From an uncultured Eubacterium sp. (GTDB lineage: Bacteria; Bacillota; Clostridia; Lachnospirales; Lachnospiraceae): DNA of 5,103 bases. Below the pieces are notes generated by a model that was given only the letters and a program-made list of their open reading frames with translations, ran no database searches and was not told where the DNA came from. A program made the translations under genes and the position numbers. The DNA lies in the NCBI GenBank assembly GCA_902475415.1, contig CABRZK010000185.1, forward strand, positions 1 to 5,103. The letters are read 5' to 3'. Numbering within the stretch: position 1 is the stretch's first letter; each line of letters opens with the position of its first letter. Below are positions 1 through 5,103 of the stretch, in pieces.

Positions 1-93
1 AGATACCGGGATATTTTTTAACTGTTCCATCACAGCATCTGTGTCAACGCCCCATGCTGCGTATACTTCTTTTGCGCTTTCGTAACGATTCAT
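1..93 (-). CDS. rhaA: L-rhamnose isomerase, N-terminal fragment (cut by left edge)
   Basis: Only the first 31 codons are present; the reading frame is still open at base 1. The visible peptide starts MNRYESAKEVYAAWGVDTD and ends in LKNIPVS. This matches the N-terminus of bacterial L-rhamnose isomerases, where a Y-x-x-A-K-x-x-Y-A-x-x-G-V-D-T helix leads into L-x-x-I-P-(I/V)-S just before the first conserved catalytic-domain block. The enzyme is cytoplasmic and metal-dependent, converting L-rhamnose to L-rhamnulose; the metal and substrate ligands lie in the missing part. The ATG at 91-93 is supported by an AGAAAGGA ribosome binding site (101-108) seven bases upstream. It follows rhaB by 63 bases with no terminator between them, so the two are probably co-transcribed. 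The name rests on this short match plus the adjacent rhamnulokinase. Confidence 0.85.
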   Translation of the reverse strand, partial: MNRYESAKEVYAAWGVDTDAVMEQLKNIPVS

Positions 94-156
94 AATTTAT
101 TCCTTTCTATATTTGTATTGCGTTTTCTATGTGTTTTTTCCATTTCGGTCATTCTG

Positions 157-1560
157 CTATTCCGGCAGATATTCATAAATCGGGAATGATTTTGCCACGC
201 ACTGACGCGCATCATCCAGATCACGCAATTCTTTGGCTGTAATCATCTGCGCACAGATATTTCCAATGGCTGTTGCCTCTGTCGGACCGGCATAAACGGT
301 TTTTCCGGATGCCTTTGCCGTCAGCTCATTCAGATATTCTGCATTAGATCCGCCACCAACAATACGGATATTCGGATAGGTCTGACCCGTCAGTTCTTCC
401 AGCCCCTGGCATGCCTCTTTGTAACATTCTGCCAGACTGTGATAAATGACAGATGCCACCTCTGCGATCCCCTGCGGCACCTGCTGATTGCTCTCACGGC
501 AGGCTTTCTGCACTTCTGCAGTCATATTAGACGGTGCCAGAAAACGATCCGCATTACAGTCCACGATCGATGTGATTTCCTGCTTTGCCGCTGCCTCACA
601 GATTTCACCAAATGACTGCTCCGGTGCCAGTTCCTTTCGTACCGACTGTATCATCCACAATCCCATGATGTTTTTCAGAAAACGGAAACGGTAATCATAT
701 CCGCCTTCATTTGTGAAATTCTGCTGCTGTGCAGCCACAGAACAATCTGCCTTCTTCAACTCCGTTCCAAGCAGAGACCATGTGCCGGAACTGATGTACA
801 ATGCCTGTTCCTGCGGTGCTGCCGGTACTGCCATCACCGCTGATGCAGTATCATGCGTGCCCGGTACAACGACCCGGCAATTATATCCCACCTGCGCCTG
901 TATGTCAGTGGTCAGTTCTCCCAGATCTGTGCCAGGCAATACAATTTCCGGAAAAATTTCTGATGGATAGCCCAACAACTCCATCAGGTTCTTATCCCAG
1001 TTTTTGGTTTCCGGATCCACCAGCTGTGTAGTAGATGCATTTGTATATTCCACCACTTTTTTCCCTGACAGCAAATAATGGAAATAGTCCGGAATCATCA
1101 GAAACGTCTGCGCCTGCGCCAGATATTCCGGATGCTGCTGCCAAACAGCCTTTAACTGATAGATGGTGTTAAAAATCTGCTTCTGAATGCCGGTCCGCGC
1201 ATACAGATCTGCTTCCGGAATTGTCTCATATACCAGTTCATCCATGCCAGCAGTACGACTGTCACGATATCCAACTGCATCCCCCAGACGATTTCCCGCC
1301 TGATCCAGCAGTACAAAATCGACTGCCCAGGTGTCAATTCCCACGCTCACCGGTATCTTGCCTATCTCTGCACATTTTTTCATTCCTGCCAGAATTTCTG
1401 TAAAAAGCTGATCCACATCCCACACCAGATGTCCGTCCTTTTCCTTCATTCCGTTGGAAAACCGGTGAATCTCTTCCAGTATCATTTTTCCTGATTCGAG
1501 GTGTGCCATCATATGACGTCCGCTGGATGCCCCAATATCAATCGCCAGATAATACTTCAT
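157..1560 (-). CDS. rhaB: L-rhamnulokinase (FGGY carbohydrate kinase)
   Basis: A 467-residue cytoplasmic kinase that phosphorylates L-rhamnulose with ATP to L-rhamnulose-1-phosphate, the second step of L-rhamnose breakdown. The length is close to that usual for RhaB. FGGY family landmarks are seen in order: the N-terminal phosphate loop DIGASSGR (8-15); GIDTWAVDF (74-82), typical of rhamnulokinases; GYRDSRT (97-103); GTHDTAS (234-240), whose Asp237 aligns with the catalytic base of the family; SSGTWSLLG (257-265) opening the C-terminal domain; and the adenosine-side glycine motif VGGGSNAEYLNELTA (401-415). The ATG at 1558-1560 has an AGGAG site six bases upstream (1567-1571), and the protein begins directly with the family's N-terminal strand, so the start is secure. 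It ends with TAG, 63 bases before rhaA. No broken or missing motif was seen. A fuculokinase or xylulokinase is the main alternative, but the motif set and the neighbouring rhaA favour RhaB. Confidence 0.95.
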   Translation of the reverse strand: MKYYLAIDIGASSGRHMMAHLESGKMILEEIHRFSNGMKEKDGHLVWDVDQLFTEILAGMKKCAEIGKIPVSVGIDTWAVDFVLLDQAGNRLGDAVGYRDSRTAGMDELVYETIPEADLYARTGIQKQIFNTIYQLKAVWQQHPEYLAQAQTFLMIPDYFHYLLSGKKVVEYTNASTTQLVDPETKNWDKNLMELLGYPSEIFPEIVLPGTDLGELTTDIQAQVGYNCRVVVPGTHDTASAVMAVPAAPQEQALYISSGTWSLLGTELKKADCSVAAQQQNFTNEGGYDYRFRFLKNIMGLWMIQSVRKELAPEQSFGEICEAAAKQEITSIVDCNADRFLAPSNMTAEVQKACRESNQQVPQGIAEVASVIYHSLAECYKEACQGLEELTGQTYPNIRIVGGGSNAEYLNELTAKASGKTVYAGPTEATAIGNICAQMITAKELRDLDDARQCVAKSFPIYEYLPE

Positions 1561-1566
1561 TCTGAT

Positions 1567-1571
1567 CTCCT
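1567..1571 (-). promoter_or_regulatory. Ribosome binding site of rhaB
   Basis: AGGAG on the minus strand, six bases before the rhaB ATG, within the purine-rich run AGAAGAGGAGA. It fixes the rhaB start. Confidence 0.75.
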
Positions 1572-1584
1572 CTTCTTGTTCTGA

Positions 1585-1612
1585 ATTCTATCATTTGTCA
1601 CACAGGTACCAA
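1585..1612 (-). promoter_or_regulatory. Candidate rhaB(A) promoter, proximal
   Basis: On the minus strand TTGGTA (1612 to 1607; 4 of 6 to the -35 consensus) is followed after 16 bases by TAGAAT (1590 to 1585; 5 of 6 to the -10 consensus). Transcription would start about 18 to 20 bases before the rhaB ATG, leaving a short leader that still includes the AGGAG site. An inexact -35 box is what one expects of an activator-dependent sugar promoter. A competing candidate lies about 100 bases further upstream, and the choice between them is inference. Confidence 0.4.
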
Positions 1613-1687
1613 GCAAGCATCAATCCCCTATTATGTTCGGAGTCATCTGCAACTCATACCCGTACTTCTTACTCTGTGACCTATTAT
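1597..1687. repeat. Short repeats in the rhaB control region (possible operator)
   Basis: Three repeat pairs are visible. ATAATAGG occurs twice in direct orientation on the minus strand (1687-1680 and 1634-1627), with starts 53 bases apart, about five helical turns. The nine-base arms GTCACACAG (plus strand, 1597-1605) and CTCTGTGAC (1672-1680) form an 8-of-9 inverted repeat around a centre near 1638. AGTCAT (1641-1646) and ACTCAT (1652-1657) are an 11-base-period direct repeat. AraC-family proteins commonly bind pairs of direct or inverted half-sites spaced by helical turns, so these are candidate sites for the adjacent regulator. Short repeats like these can also arise by chance. Confidence 0.3.
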
Positions 1688-1688
1688 A
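1683..1688 (-). promoter_or_regulatory. Candidate distal -10 box upstream of rhaB
   Basis: A perfect TATAAT on the minus strand, immediately downstream of the terminator T-run. At normal spacing there is no good -35 box, only the T-run itself. If used, it would need an activator and would give rhaB a leader of about 115 to 120 bases. It overlaps one copy of an ATAATAGG repeat, so it may instead be part of an operator. Confidence 0.25.
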
Positions 1689-1703
1689 GAAAAATCCAGG
1701 CAC

Positions 1704-1740
1704 AAAAAAAAGGACAGCGTTTGTTTAAAAAACTGTCCTT
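1704..1740 (-). terminator. Rho-independent terminator of the AraC-family gene
   Basis: Read on the minus strand, AAGGACAG (1740-1733) pairs perfectly with CTGTCCTT (1717-1710) across a 15-base loop, and the second arm runs directly into six more T residues (1709-1704). The stem starts 87 bases after the stop codon of the AraC-family gene and ends 143 bases before rhaB. It should separate the regulator transcript from rhaBA. On the plus strand the stem is not followed by a T-run, so it acts only on the minus strand. Confidence 0.85.
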
Positions 1741-1827
1741 ATTTGCACATTTTATTTTTCAAAAACATTGCCTGTTCATTTTTCCGATATACTCCAGGAT
1801 TATTTATGCTTTAAAAAGTTTCTACCA

Positions 1828-2835
1828 TTATTTTATTTCCAGCGCCTTGTGTTCCTCCACTCTGTACTTTCTCGGAGTCCTGCCATACTGTTTCTGAAAC
1901 AGTCTGTGGAAATAACTCTGGTTTTCATATCCTACCGCCAGTCCGATCTCCAGTACTGACATCGATGTATGAGTCAGCAGGTATGCCGCCTGTTGCAGAC
2001 GTTTTTCCTGAACCAGTTCCGTATAGGTTCTCCCCGACCTGCGCCGGATTTCCCGGGACAGCCATGGTACATCATAATGAAGTTCTTCTGCCAGCTGCGT
2101 CAGCTCTCCCTCCCGGTAATGCTCCTCGATATATCGAAGTACTGCGATCATCAGTCCCTGTGTCCCCCCGGTATCTGTCTTCAGTTTATCCATATGATTC
2201 ATCAGCTGTAAAAACAAAAGTCCCATGGTCGCCTGATTGATACTGCGCTTATTTGCCTGACGATTATGAATGGTCCAGATCAGATTTTCCACCAGATTCT
2301 GAATCGGTAAAATATCGGCCACCTGAAAATGCAGATATCCTGCTTCCCCGGTATCATAACGCAGACAATTTACCACAAACTCCCGCAGTGCATTTGGCTC
2401 CTGCTCCATCATTTTCAGGCTGTAATCAAAAAACTCCGGTAAAATAATGAAATTCACCGCAATATCTTCTTCTCCTGCCGGGAAAATCTCCTGCTGCGCC
2501 TGCTGATTCAAAAGCAGCAGCTCTCCCTTCCGCAGCCAGACATCGCGCCCGTTGATCCGATGATGTGTCATTCCCGAACACATATAGATCATTTCCACAT
2601 AATCATGCCGGTGCTTTGGAAAATGAACAAACCGCGTATGTTTTCGCACCTGAATCAGCTTTCCTGCTTCCAGAAGCCGTTGTGCCTCAAATACCTGGAT
2701 ATCTTCTGAGCAAACCTCATTTGTATCGCTGTGCTTTGATGTATACAGTCCGCCTTCAATGGTTTCACTTCCAGCCAGAATCCGTTCTTCTTCCGGAGTG
2801 ATTTTCTTCAATTCTTCATACAAAGCAGCTTCCAT
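1828..2835 (-). CDS. AraC-family transcriptional regulator, probable rhamnose regulator
   Basis: A 335-residue DNA-binding protein with the two-part AraC layout. Residues 1-60 are a charged lead-in. Residues about 65-150 form a cupin-type sensor domain, with HRHDYVEM (75-82) carrying the usual H-x-H and Glu positions, followed by G-E-L-L-L-L-N and an I-x-x-x-x-E-x-D-I-A-V-N-F stretch. A helical linker follows (about 180-225). The C-terminal domain (about 229-330) has two helix-turn-helix units: L-T-Q-L-A-E-E-L with W-L-S-R-E-I-R-R-R-S-G (245-268), and the family signature I-G-L-A-V-G-Y-E-N-Q-S-Y-F-H-R-L-F-Q-K-Q-Y-G-R-T-P (307-331). The ATG at 2833-2835 has a GAGAGGA site eight bases upstream. 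The gene lies just upstream of rhaBA in the same direction and is ended by its own terminator. That position suggests it senses L-rhamnose or a derivative and activates rhaBA. The ligand is inferred, and no RhaR or RhaS name is assigned because orthology cannot be shown here. Confidence 0.9.
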   Translation of the reverse strand: MEAALYEELKKITPEEERILAGSETIEGGLYTSKHSDTNEVCSEDIQVFEAQRLLEAGKLIQVRKHTRFVHFPKHRHDYVEMIYMCSGMTHHRINGRDVWLRKGELLLLNQQAQQEIFPAGEEDIAVNFIILPEFFDYSLKMMEQEPNALREFVVNCLRYDTGEAGYLHFQVADILPIQNLVENLIWTIHNRQANKRSINQATMGLLFLQLMNHMDKLKTDTGGTQGLMIAVLRYIEEHYREGELTQLAEELHYDVPWLSREIRRRSGRTYTELVQEKRLQQAAYLLTHTSMSVLEIGLAVGYENQSYFHRLFQKQYGRTPRKYRVEEHKALEIK

Positions 2836-2866
2836 TTATGTATCCTCTCACTTCCTGCCTGCAACC

Positions 2867-2895
2867 ATTTTTCTGTATTTCGCTGAACTTATCAA
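2867..2895 (-). promoter_or_regulatory. Candidate promoter of the AraC-family gene
   Basis: On the minus strand TTGATA (2895-2890; 5 of 6 to the -35 consensus) is followed after 17 bases by AAAAAT (2872-2867; 4 of 6 to the -10 consensus). The leader would be about 25 bases. It lies in the 143-base gap after the MutS-like gene, which has no clear intrinsic terminator, so read-through from upstream is also possible. Confidence 0.35.
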
Positions 2896-2965
2896 TTTAT
2901 TTCTGAGTACAAAATTTGCATGAACATACCGCCAGATGTCCCTATATCAGTCTTCTTCCATCTCG

Positions 2966-2986
2966 TCTCAAGACTTTCTCAAGACT
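2966..2986 (-). repeat. 11-base tandem repeat and hairpin over the MutS-like stop codon
   Basis: TCTCAAGACT occurs twice on the plus strand (2966-2975 and 2977-2986), an 11-base period, across the TGA stop of the MutS-like gene. In the minus-strand transcript, GTCTTGAGA and TCTTGAGAC can pair as a nine-base stem (two G-U pairs) with a three-base AAG loop. No T-run follows, so it is not a standard intrinsic terminator. It might protect the 3' end, pause polymerase or be incidental. Confidence 0.5.
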
Positions 2987-4598
2987 CAGCTTGTTTACAG
3001 ATCTCCTGCAGATTCAGGCCGTAACGTGCCGCAATATCTCTGGCATAACTGAGTCCGTCCGGTGTCGTTCTGCTGATCCGATAGCTTCGTACGCCATCTT
3101 CTTTGCTTTCCATCTGAGCCACCAGATTATCGATTTTGCTTTTGTTTCCCGGATAGTTATTATACTCAGATACTTTCATTGGAAGATCATGAATATGGGT
3201 CACAAACAACCCACAGCATCCGATCACGCCGATTCCGGTCAGCACTTCTGACGCAATATATCCTGCTTCCAGACCACTGGTACTGGAAAATGACTCATCC
3301 ATCAAAAGCATATCTGTCTCTGACAGCTGGCTTAAGATCTCACTGAGACGGGCACATTCACTTTCCAGACGTCCCTTGCCGTAATTGTTCTCATCCGAAA
3401 CCGGGAAATGTGTAAAAATTCCAGTCATCGGACTCATCTTTGCCTGATGTGCCGGCACAAAAAGCCCCAACTGGCATAAAGCCTGCGCCATTCCAATGGA
3501 ATAAGCAAAAATTGATTTTCCACCATGATTCGGTCCCGTCACCAGATAAAAACGCCCCTTCTCATCCAGAACGAACTCATTGGAAACCACCGTTTTTTCC
3601 ACACCACGCATCGCCAGCATCGGATTATACACATGCTGTAACTCACAGACTTTTTCCTCTACCGGGCAGATCTGCGGACGGCACATTTCGAATCCTTTCG
3701 CCCGCATATCCAGGATGAATTTCACACCTGCCGTCAGGAAACGAATATCATCCAGCAAAGCCACAAACATCGCTGTATTTTCCTTATAATAATTCTGAAT
3801 CAGCGGTTCAAATGAGCGCAACGGTTTTTCAAAAATTGTCTGCAGTGCGCTGTTCATCGCATAATTCAAAGACTTCTGTTCTTCTCCGTGCAATCCCTTC
3901 TGCAGCGGATACAGTGGGGTCATCATCACCTGGCGATCCGTCAGGCGATGCTTCATTAATTTATCAATGATACTGCCCGCCGAAAATTCCTTTTCATTGA
4001 TGGAAATAATTCCAGCTTCTTTTGGGCGAAGATTTTCATCCAGATTGATGCCGATTGTCACACTTTTCTGATAGCCAAAGTTTTTGCCGGTCGCTGCCAT
4101 TTCCCGTTTCAGATTCTGGTATTCCTCACTCCGGGCCACTTCATATACCAGTCTCCGGAATTGCTTCATTCCTTCTGATGTAATATCAGATGTGGCATTC
4201 TGCTTAATCTGTTCAAATGCATCGGCAAACATATCCACCAGTTCCTCATACATTTCCAGATAACGCACTGCACTCAGTGCCGAATCCACGGAAAAATCAC
4301 TTCCCAGTACCCGGCGCAGATCATTCACATTCTGAATTTCTGACACAGACCTGCAAAACACTTCATACAGCTCTGGATGATTCACCAGATCTTCCACAAT
4401 CGCCTGCCGATATTGCAGTACTTCCGGATCTGTAGAAAAAAACTTTTCCAGTGTCAGGTCTGAATATCCCCGATATCGGTCATTCTGCAATACCACCATA
4501 TCATCAATCTGCAGTGATTTGATGAAATCAAAGGATTTCATCGGTACTTCCTTTTCCTTATGATATCCCTGCGGATACAAAAAGCGAAACTCTGTCAT
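2979..4598 (-). CDS. MutS-family ATPase lacking the mismatch-recognition domain
   Basis: A 539-residue soluble protein whose C-terminal 200 residues are a MutS-type ABC ATPase. Motifs seen: Walker A TGPNHGGKS (354-362); an ABC-signature-like region S-D-E-N-N-Y-G-K-G-R-L-E-S-E (411-424); Walker B D-M-L-L-M-D-E-S (439-446) followed by F-S-S-T-S-G; the switch motif FVTHIHDL (465-472); and a MutS-like tail P-D-G-L-S-Y-A-R-D-I-A-A-R-Y-G-L (523-538). The helical N-terminal part resembles the MutS core/lever, for example the F-F-S-T-D-P-E-V block near 53-60. Classical MutS is about 850 residues and opens with a domain bearing the F-x-E mismatch wedge; that domain is absent here, as is any C-terminal Smr nuclease like that of MutS2. 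It is therefore unlikely to be the main mismatch-repair protein. A role in recombination or branched-DNA processing is possible but unproven. Walker A has His where MutS has Met, and Walker B is followed by S-S-T where MutS has G-x-G-T. The start at 4596-4598 was chosen for its GGAGG site; a reading frame 18 codons longer exists but lacks support. Confidence 0.85.
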   Translation of the reverse strand: MTEFRFLYPQGYHKEKEVPMKSFDFIKSLQIDDMVVLQNDRYRGYSDLTLEKFFSTDPEVLQYRQAIVEDLVNHPELYEVFCRSVSEIQNVNDLRRVLGSDFSVDSALSAVRYLEMYEELVDMFADAFEQIKQNATSDITSEGMKQFRRLVYEVARSEEYQNLKREMAATGKNFGYQKSVTIGINLDENLRPKEAGIISINEKEFSAGSIIDKLMKHRLTDRQVMMTPLYPLQKGLHGEEQKSLNYAMNSALQTIFEKPLRSFEPLIQNYYKENTAMFVALLDDIRFLTAGVKFILDMRAKGFEMCRPQICPVEEKVCELQHVYNPMLAMRGVEKTVVSNEFVLDEKGRFYLVTGPNHGGKSIFAYSIGMAQALCQLGLFVPAHQAKMSPMTGIFTHFPVSDENNYGKGRLESECARLSEILSQLSETDMLLMDESFSSTSGLEAGYIASEVLTGIGVIGCCGLFVTHIHDLPMKVSEYNNYPGNKSKIDNLVAQMESKEDGVRSYRISRTTPDGLSYARDIAARYGLNLQEICKQAES

Positions 4599-4602
4599 GT
4601 TA

Positions 4603-4611
4603 CTTCCTCCC
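4603..4611 (-). promoter_or_regulatory. Ribosome binding site that decides the MutS-like start
   Basis: GGGAGGAAG on the minus strand places GGAGG seven bases before the ATG at 4596-4598. The upstream in-frame ATG at 4650-4652 has no comparable site, and the extra residues (M-I-C-F-I-C-V-L-I-N...) would be translated through this very sequence. The shorter start is therefore preferred. Confidence 0.8.
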
Positions 4612-4623
4612 AAAAATACCTCA

Positions 4624-4629
4624 TTTATA
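4624..4629 (-). promoter_or_regulatory. Weak candidate -10 box for the MutS-like gene
   Basis: TATAAA on the minus strand, 26 bases before the ATG, with only a poor -35 match (GTGATT, 4652-4647) at 17-base spacing. The gap to the VanZ-like gene is 92 bases and shows no intrinsic terminator with a T-run, so co-transcription with the VanZ-like gene is equally possible. Confidence 0.2.
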
Positions 4630-4690
4630 AGCACACATATAAAGCAAATCACCTAAGCGTGCTTTCTCTGTTTCTATATGCTTCATCCTG

Positions 4691-5103
4691 TCACATATCA
4701 TTTGACAGTTTCTTCCGTCTTTTTCTGTAACGCATCACCAGCACTACAACAACACTCAGCACTAACGCACCGCTGCTGTCAATCAGTACATCGGTAAACC
4801 TTCCGGCTCTTCCCGGAACAAACAGCTGATGAAATTCATCCGTACAGGCATATCCGAACGTCAGTGCAAATGATGCGATATTTCTCCATTTTCCGTGAAT
4901 TCCCGATACCCAGAAAGCTATCAGAAGCGATGTACATAAAATGATATACTCCGTTACATGCGCTCCTTTGCGCACCAGTGTGGAAATCACATCCAGCAGA
5001 TCCGAATCCGAAAATTTTGGAAACAACCCGATTTTTCCCCGCAGCTGTAAAAACAACTCTACAAATATGTTACTTAACTGCGATGACTCATCCGCATGCT
5101 GGC
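4691..5103 (-). CDS. VanZ-like family membrane protein, N-terminus cut by right edge
   Basis: At least 136 residues of a VanZ-family integral membrane protein; the frame has no stop up to the window edge. VanZ hallmarks, numbered from the right edge: a polar segment S-S-Q-L-S-N (6-11) like the S-x-Q-x-x-x-x-S region after the first helix; R-K-G-A-H-V-T-E-Y (44-52), with the family's conserved His and Glu; Y-A-C-T-D-E-F-H-Q-L-F-V-P-G-R (84-98); and F-T-D-V-L-I-D-S-S-G-A (102-112). Three hydrophobic helices are visible (about 51-70, 74-88 and 104-124), followed by a basic tail R-Y-R-K-R-R-K-K. Family members are usually about 150-170 residues with a further N-terminal helix, which must lie outside the window. 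VanZ of Enterococcus gives low-level teicoplanin resistance, but most members, found widely in Firmicutes without a van cluster, have no defined role. No resistance is claimed here. The TTG at 5054-5056 is unlikely to be the start. Confidence 0.85.
   Translation of the reverse strand, partial: QHADESSQLSNIFVELFLQLRGKIGLFPKFSDSDLLDVISTLVRKGAHVTEYIILCTSLLIAFWVSGIHGKWRNIASFALTFGYACTDEFHQLFVPGRAGRFTDVLIDSSGALVLSVVVVLVMRYRKRRKKLSNDM

Noticed and set aside
488..1403. Several plus-strand reading frames of 60-85 codons opposite rhaB
   Set aside because: They lie antisense inside a well-supported kinase gene, overlap each other in different frames and show no domain or ribosome binding site.
1561..1703. 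Catabolite-repression (cre) site for CcpA upstream of rhaB
   Set aside because: No stretch matches the palindromic consensus with a central CG well enough on either strand.
1595..1897. Plus-strand reading frame of 100 codons in the rhaB upstream region
   Set aside because: It overlaps the terminator and the 3' end of the AraC-family gene, has no ribosome binding site, and its low-complexity, Cys/Phe/Tyr-rich translation shows no recognisable domain.
4596..4652. Longer N-terminus for the MutS-like protein beginning at 4652
   Set aside because: The first 18 codons read through the GGAGG site belonging to the ATG at 4598 and have no site of their own; the peptide is hydrophobic but does not match the family N-terminus.
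4629..4664. Hairpin between the VanZ-like and MutS-like genes as a terminator (arms 4629-4636 and 4657-4664)
   Set aside because: In the minus-strand transcript the eight-pair stem has a 20-base loop and is followed by ATAAATGAGG rather than a T-run, so it does not qualify as an intrinsic terminator.
4691..5103. Glycopeptide-resistance cluster
   Set aside because: Only a VanZ-like gene is present, with no vanA, vanH, vanX, vanR or vanS-like gene beside it; VanZ-like proteins are common in Firmicutes without resistance.

Overview
The window carries five genes, all on the minus strand, so it reads from right to left. Read in the direction of transcription they are: a VanZ-like membrane protein cut by the right edge, a MutS-like ATPase, an AraC-family regulator, L-rhamnulokinase (rhaB), and the first 31 codons of L-rhamnose isomerase (rhaA), cut by the left edge. 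Strong GGAGG-type ribosome binding sites, short gaps, moderate base composition and the style of the proteins point to a Firmicute, most likely a gut Clostridia/Lachnospiraceae species. That placement is by protein style only; there is no rRNA or other marker gene here.

Left part (1-2835) is a rhamnose catabolic locus. L-rhamnose is isomerised to L-rhamnulose (RhaA) and phosphorylated to L-rhamnulose-1-phosphate (RhaB). The aldolase and the transporter are not in view and would be expected beyond the left edge. The AraC-family gene sits upstream of rhaB in the same direction. It is separated from rhaB by a good Rho-independent terminator (1704-1740) and then about 140 bases that hold candidate promoters and several short repeats. 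The regulator and the rhaBA operon therefore look like separate transcription units, unlike the divergent layout of Escherichia coli.

Right part (2979-5103) has no evident link to rhamnose. The MutS-like protein of about 539 residues keeps the ATPase domain and part of the core of MutS but has no mismatch-recognition domain, and its ATP-binding motifs diverge from classical MutS. The VanZ-like reading frame stays open through the right edge, so its true start lies outside the window.

No mobile elements, CRISPR arrays, tRNA or rRNA genes were seen. The longest gene-free stretch is 1561-1827, described under the terminator and promoter entries. The most interesting items are the divergent MutS-family ATPase and the repeat architecture upstream of rhaB. 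I see no convincing sign of a wholly new system.
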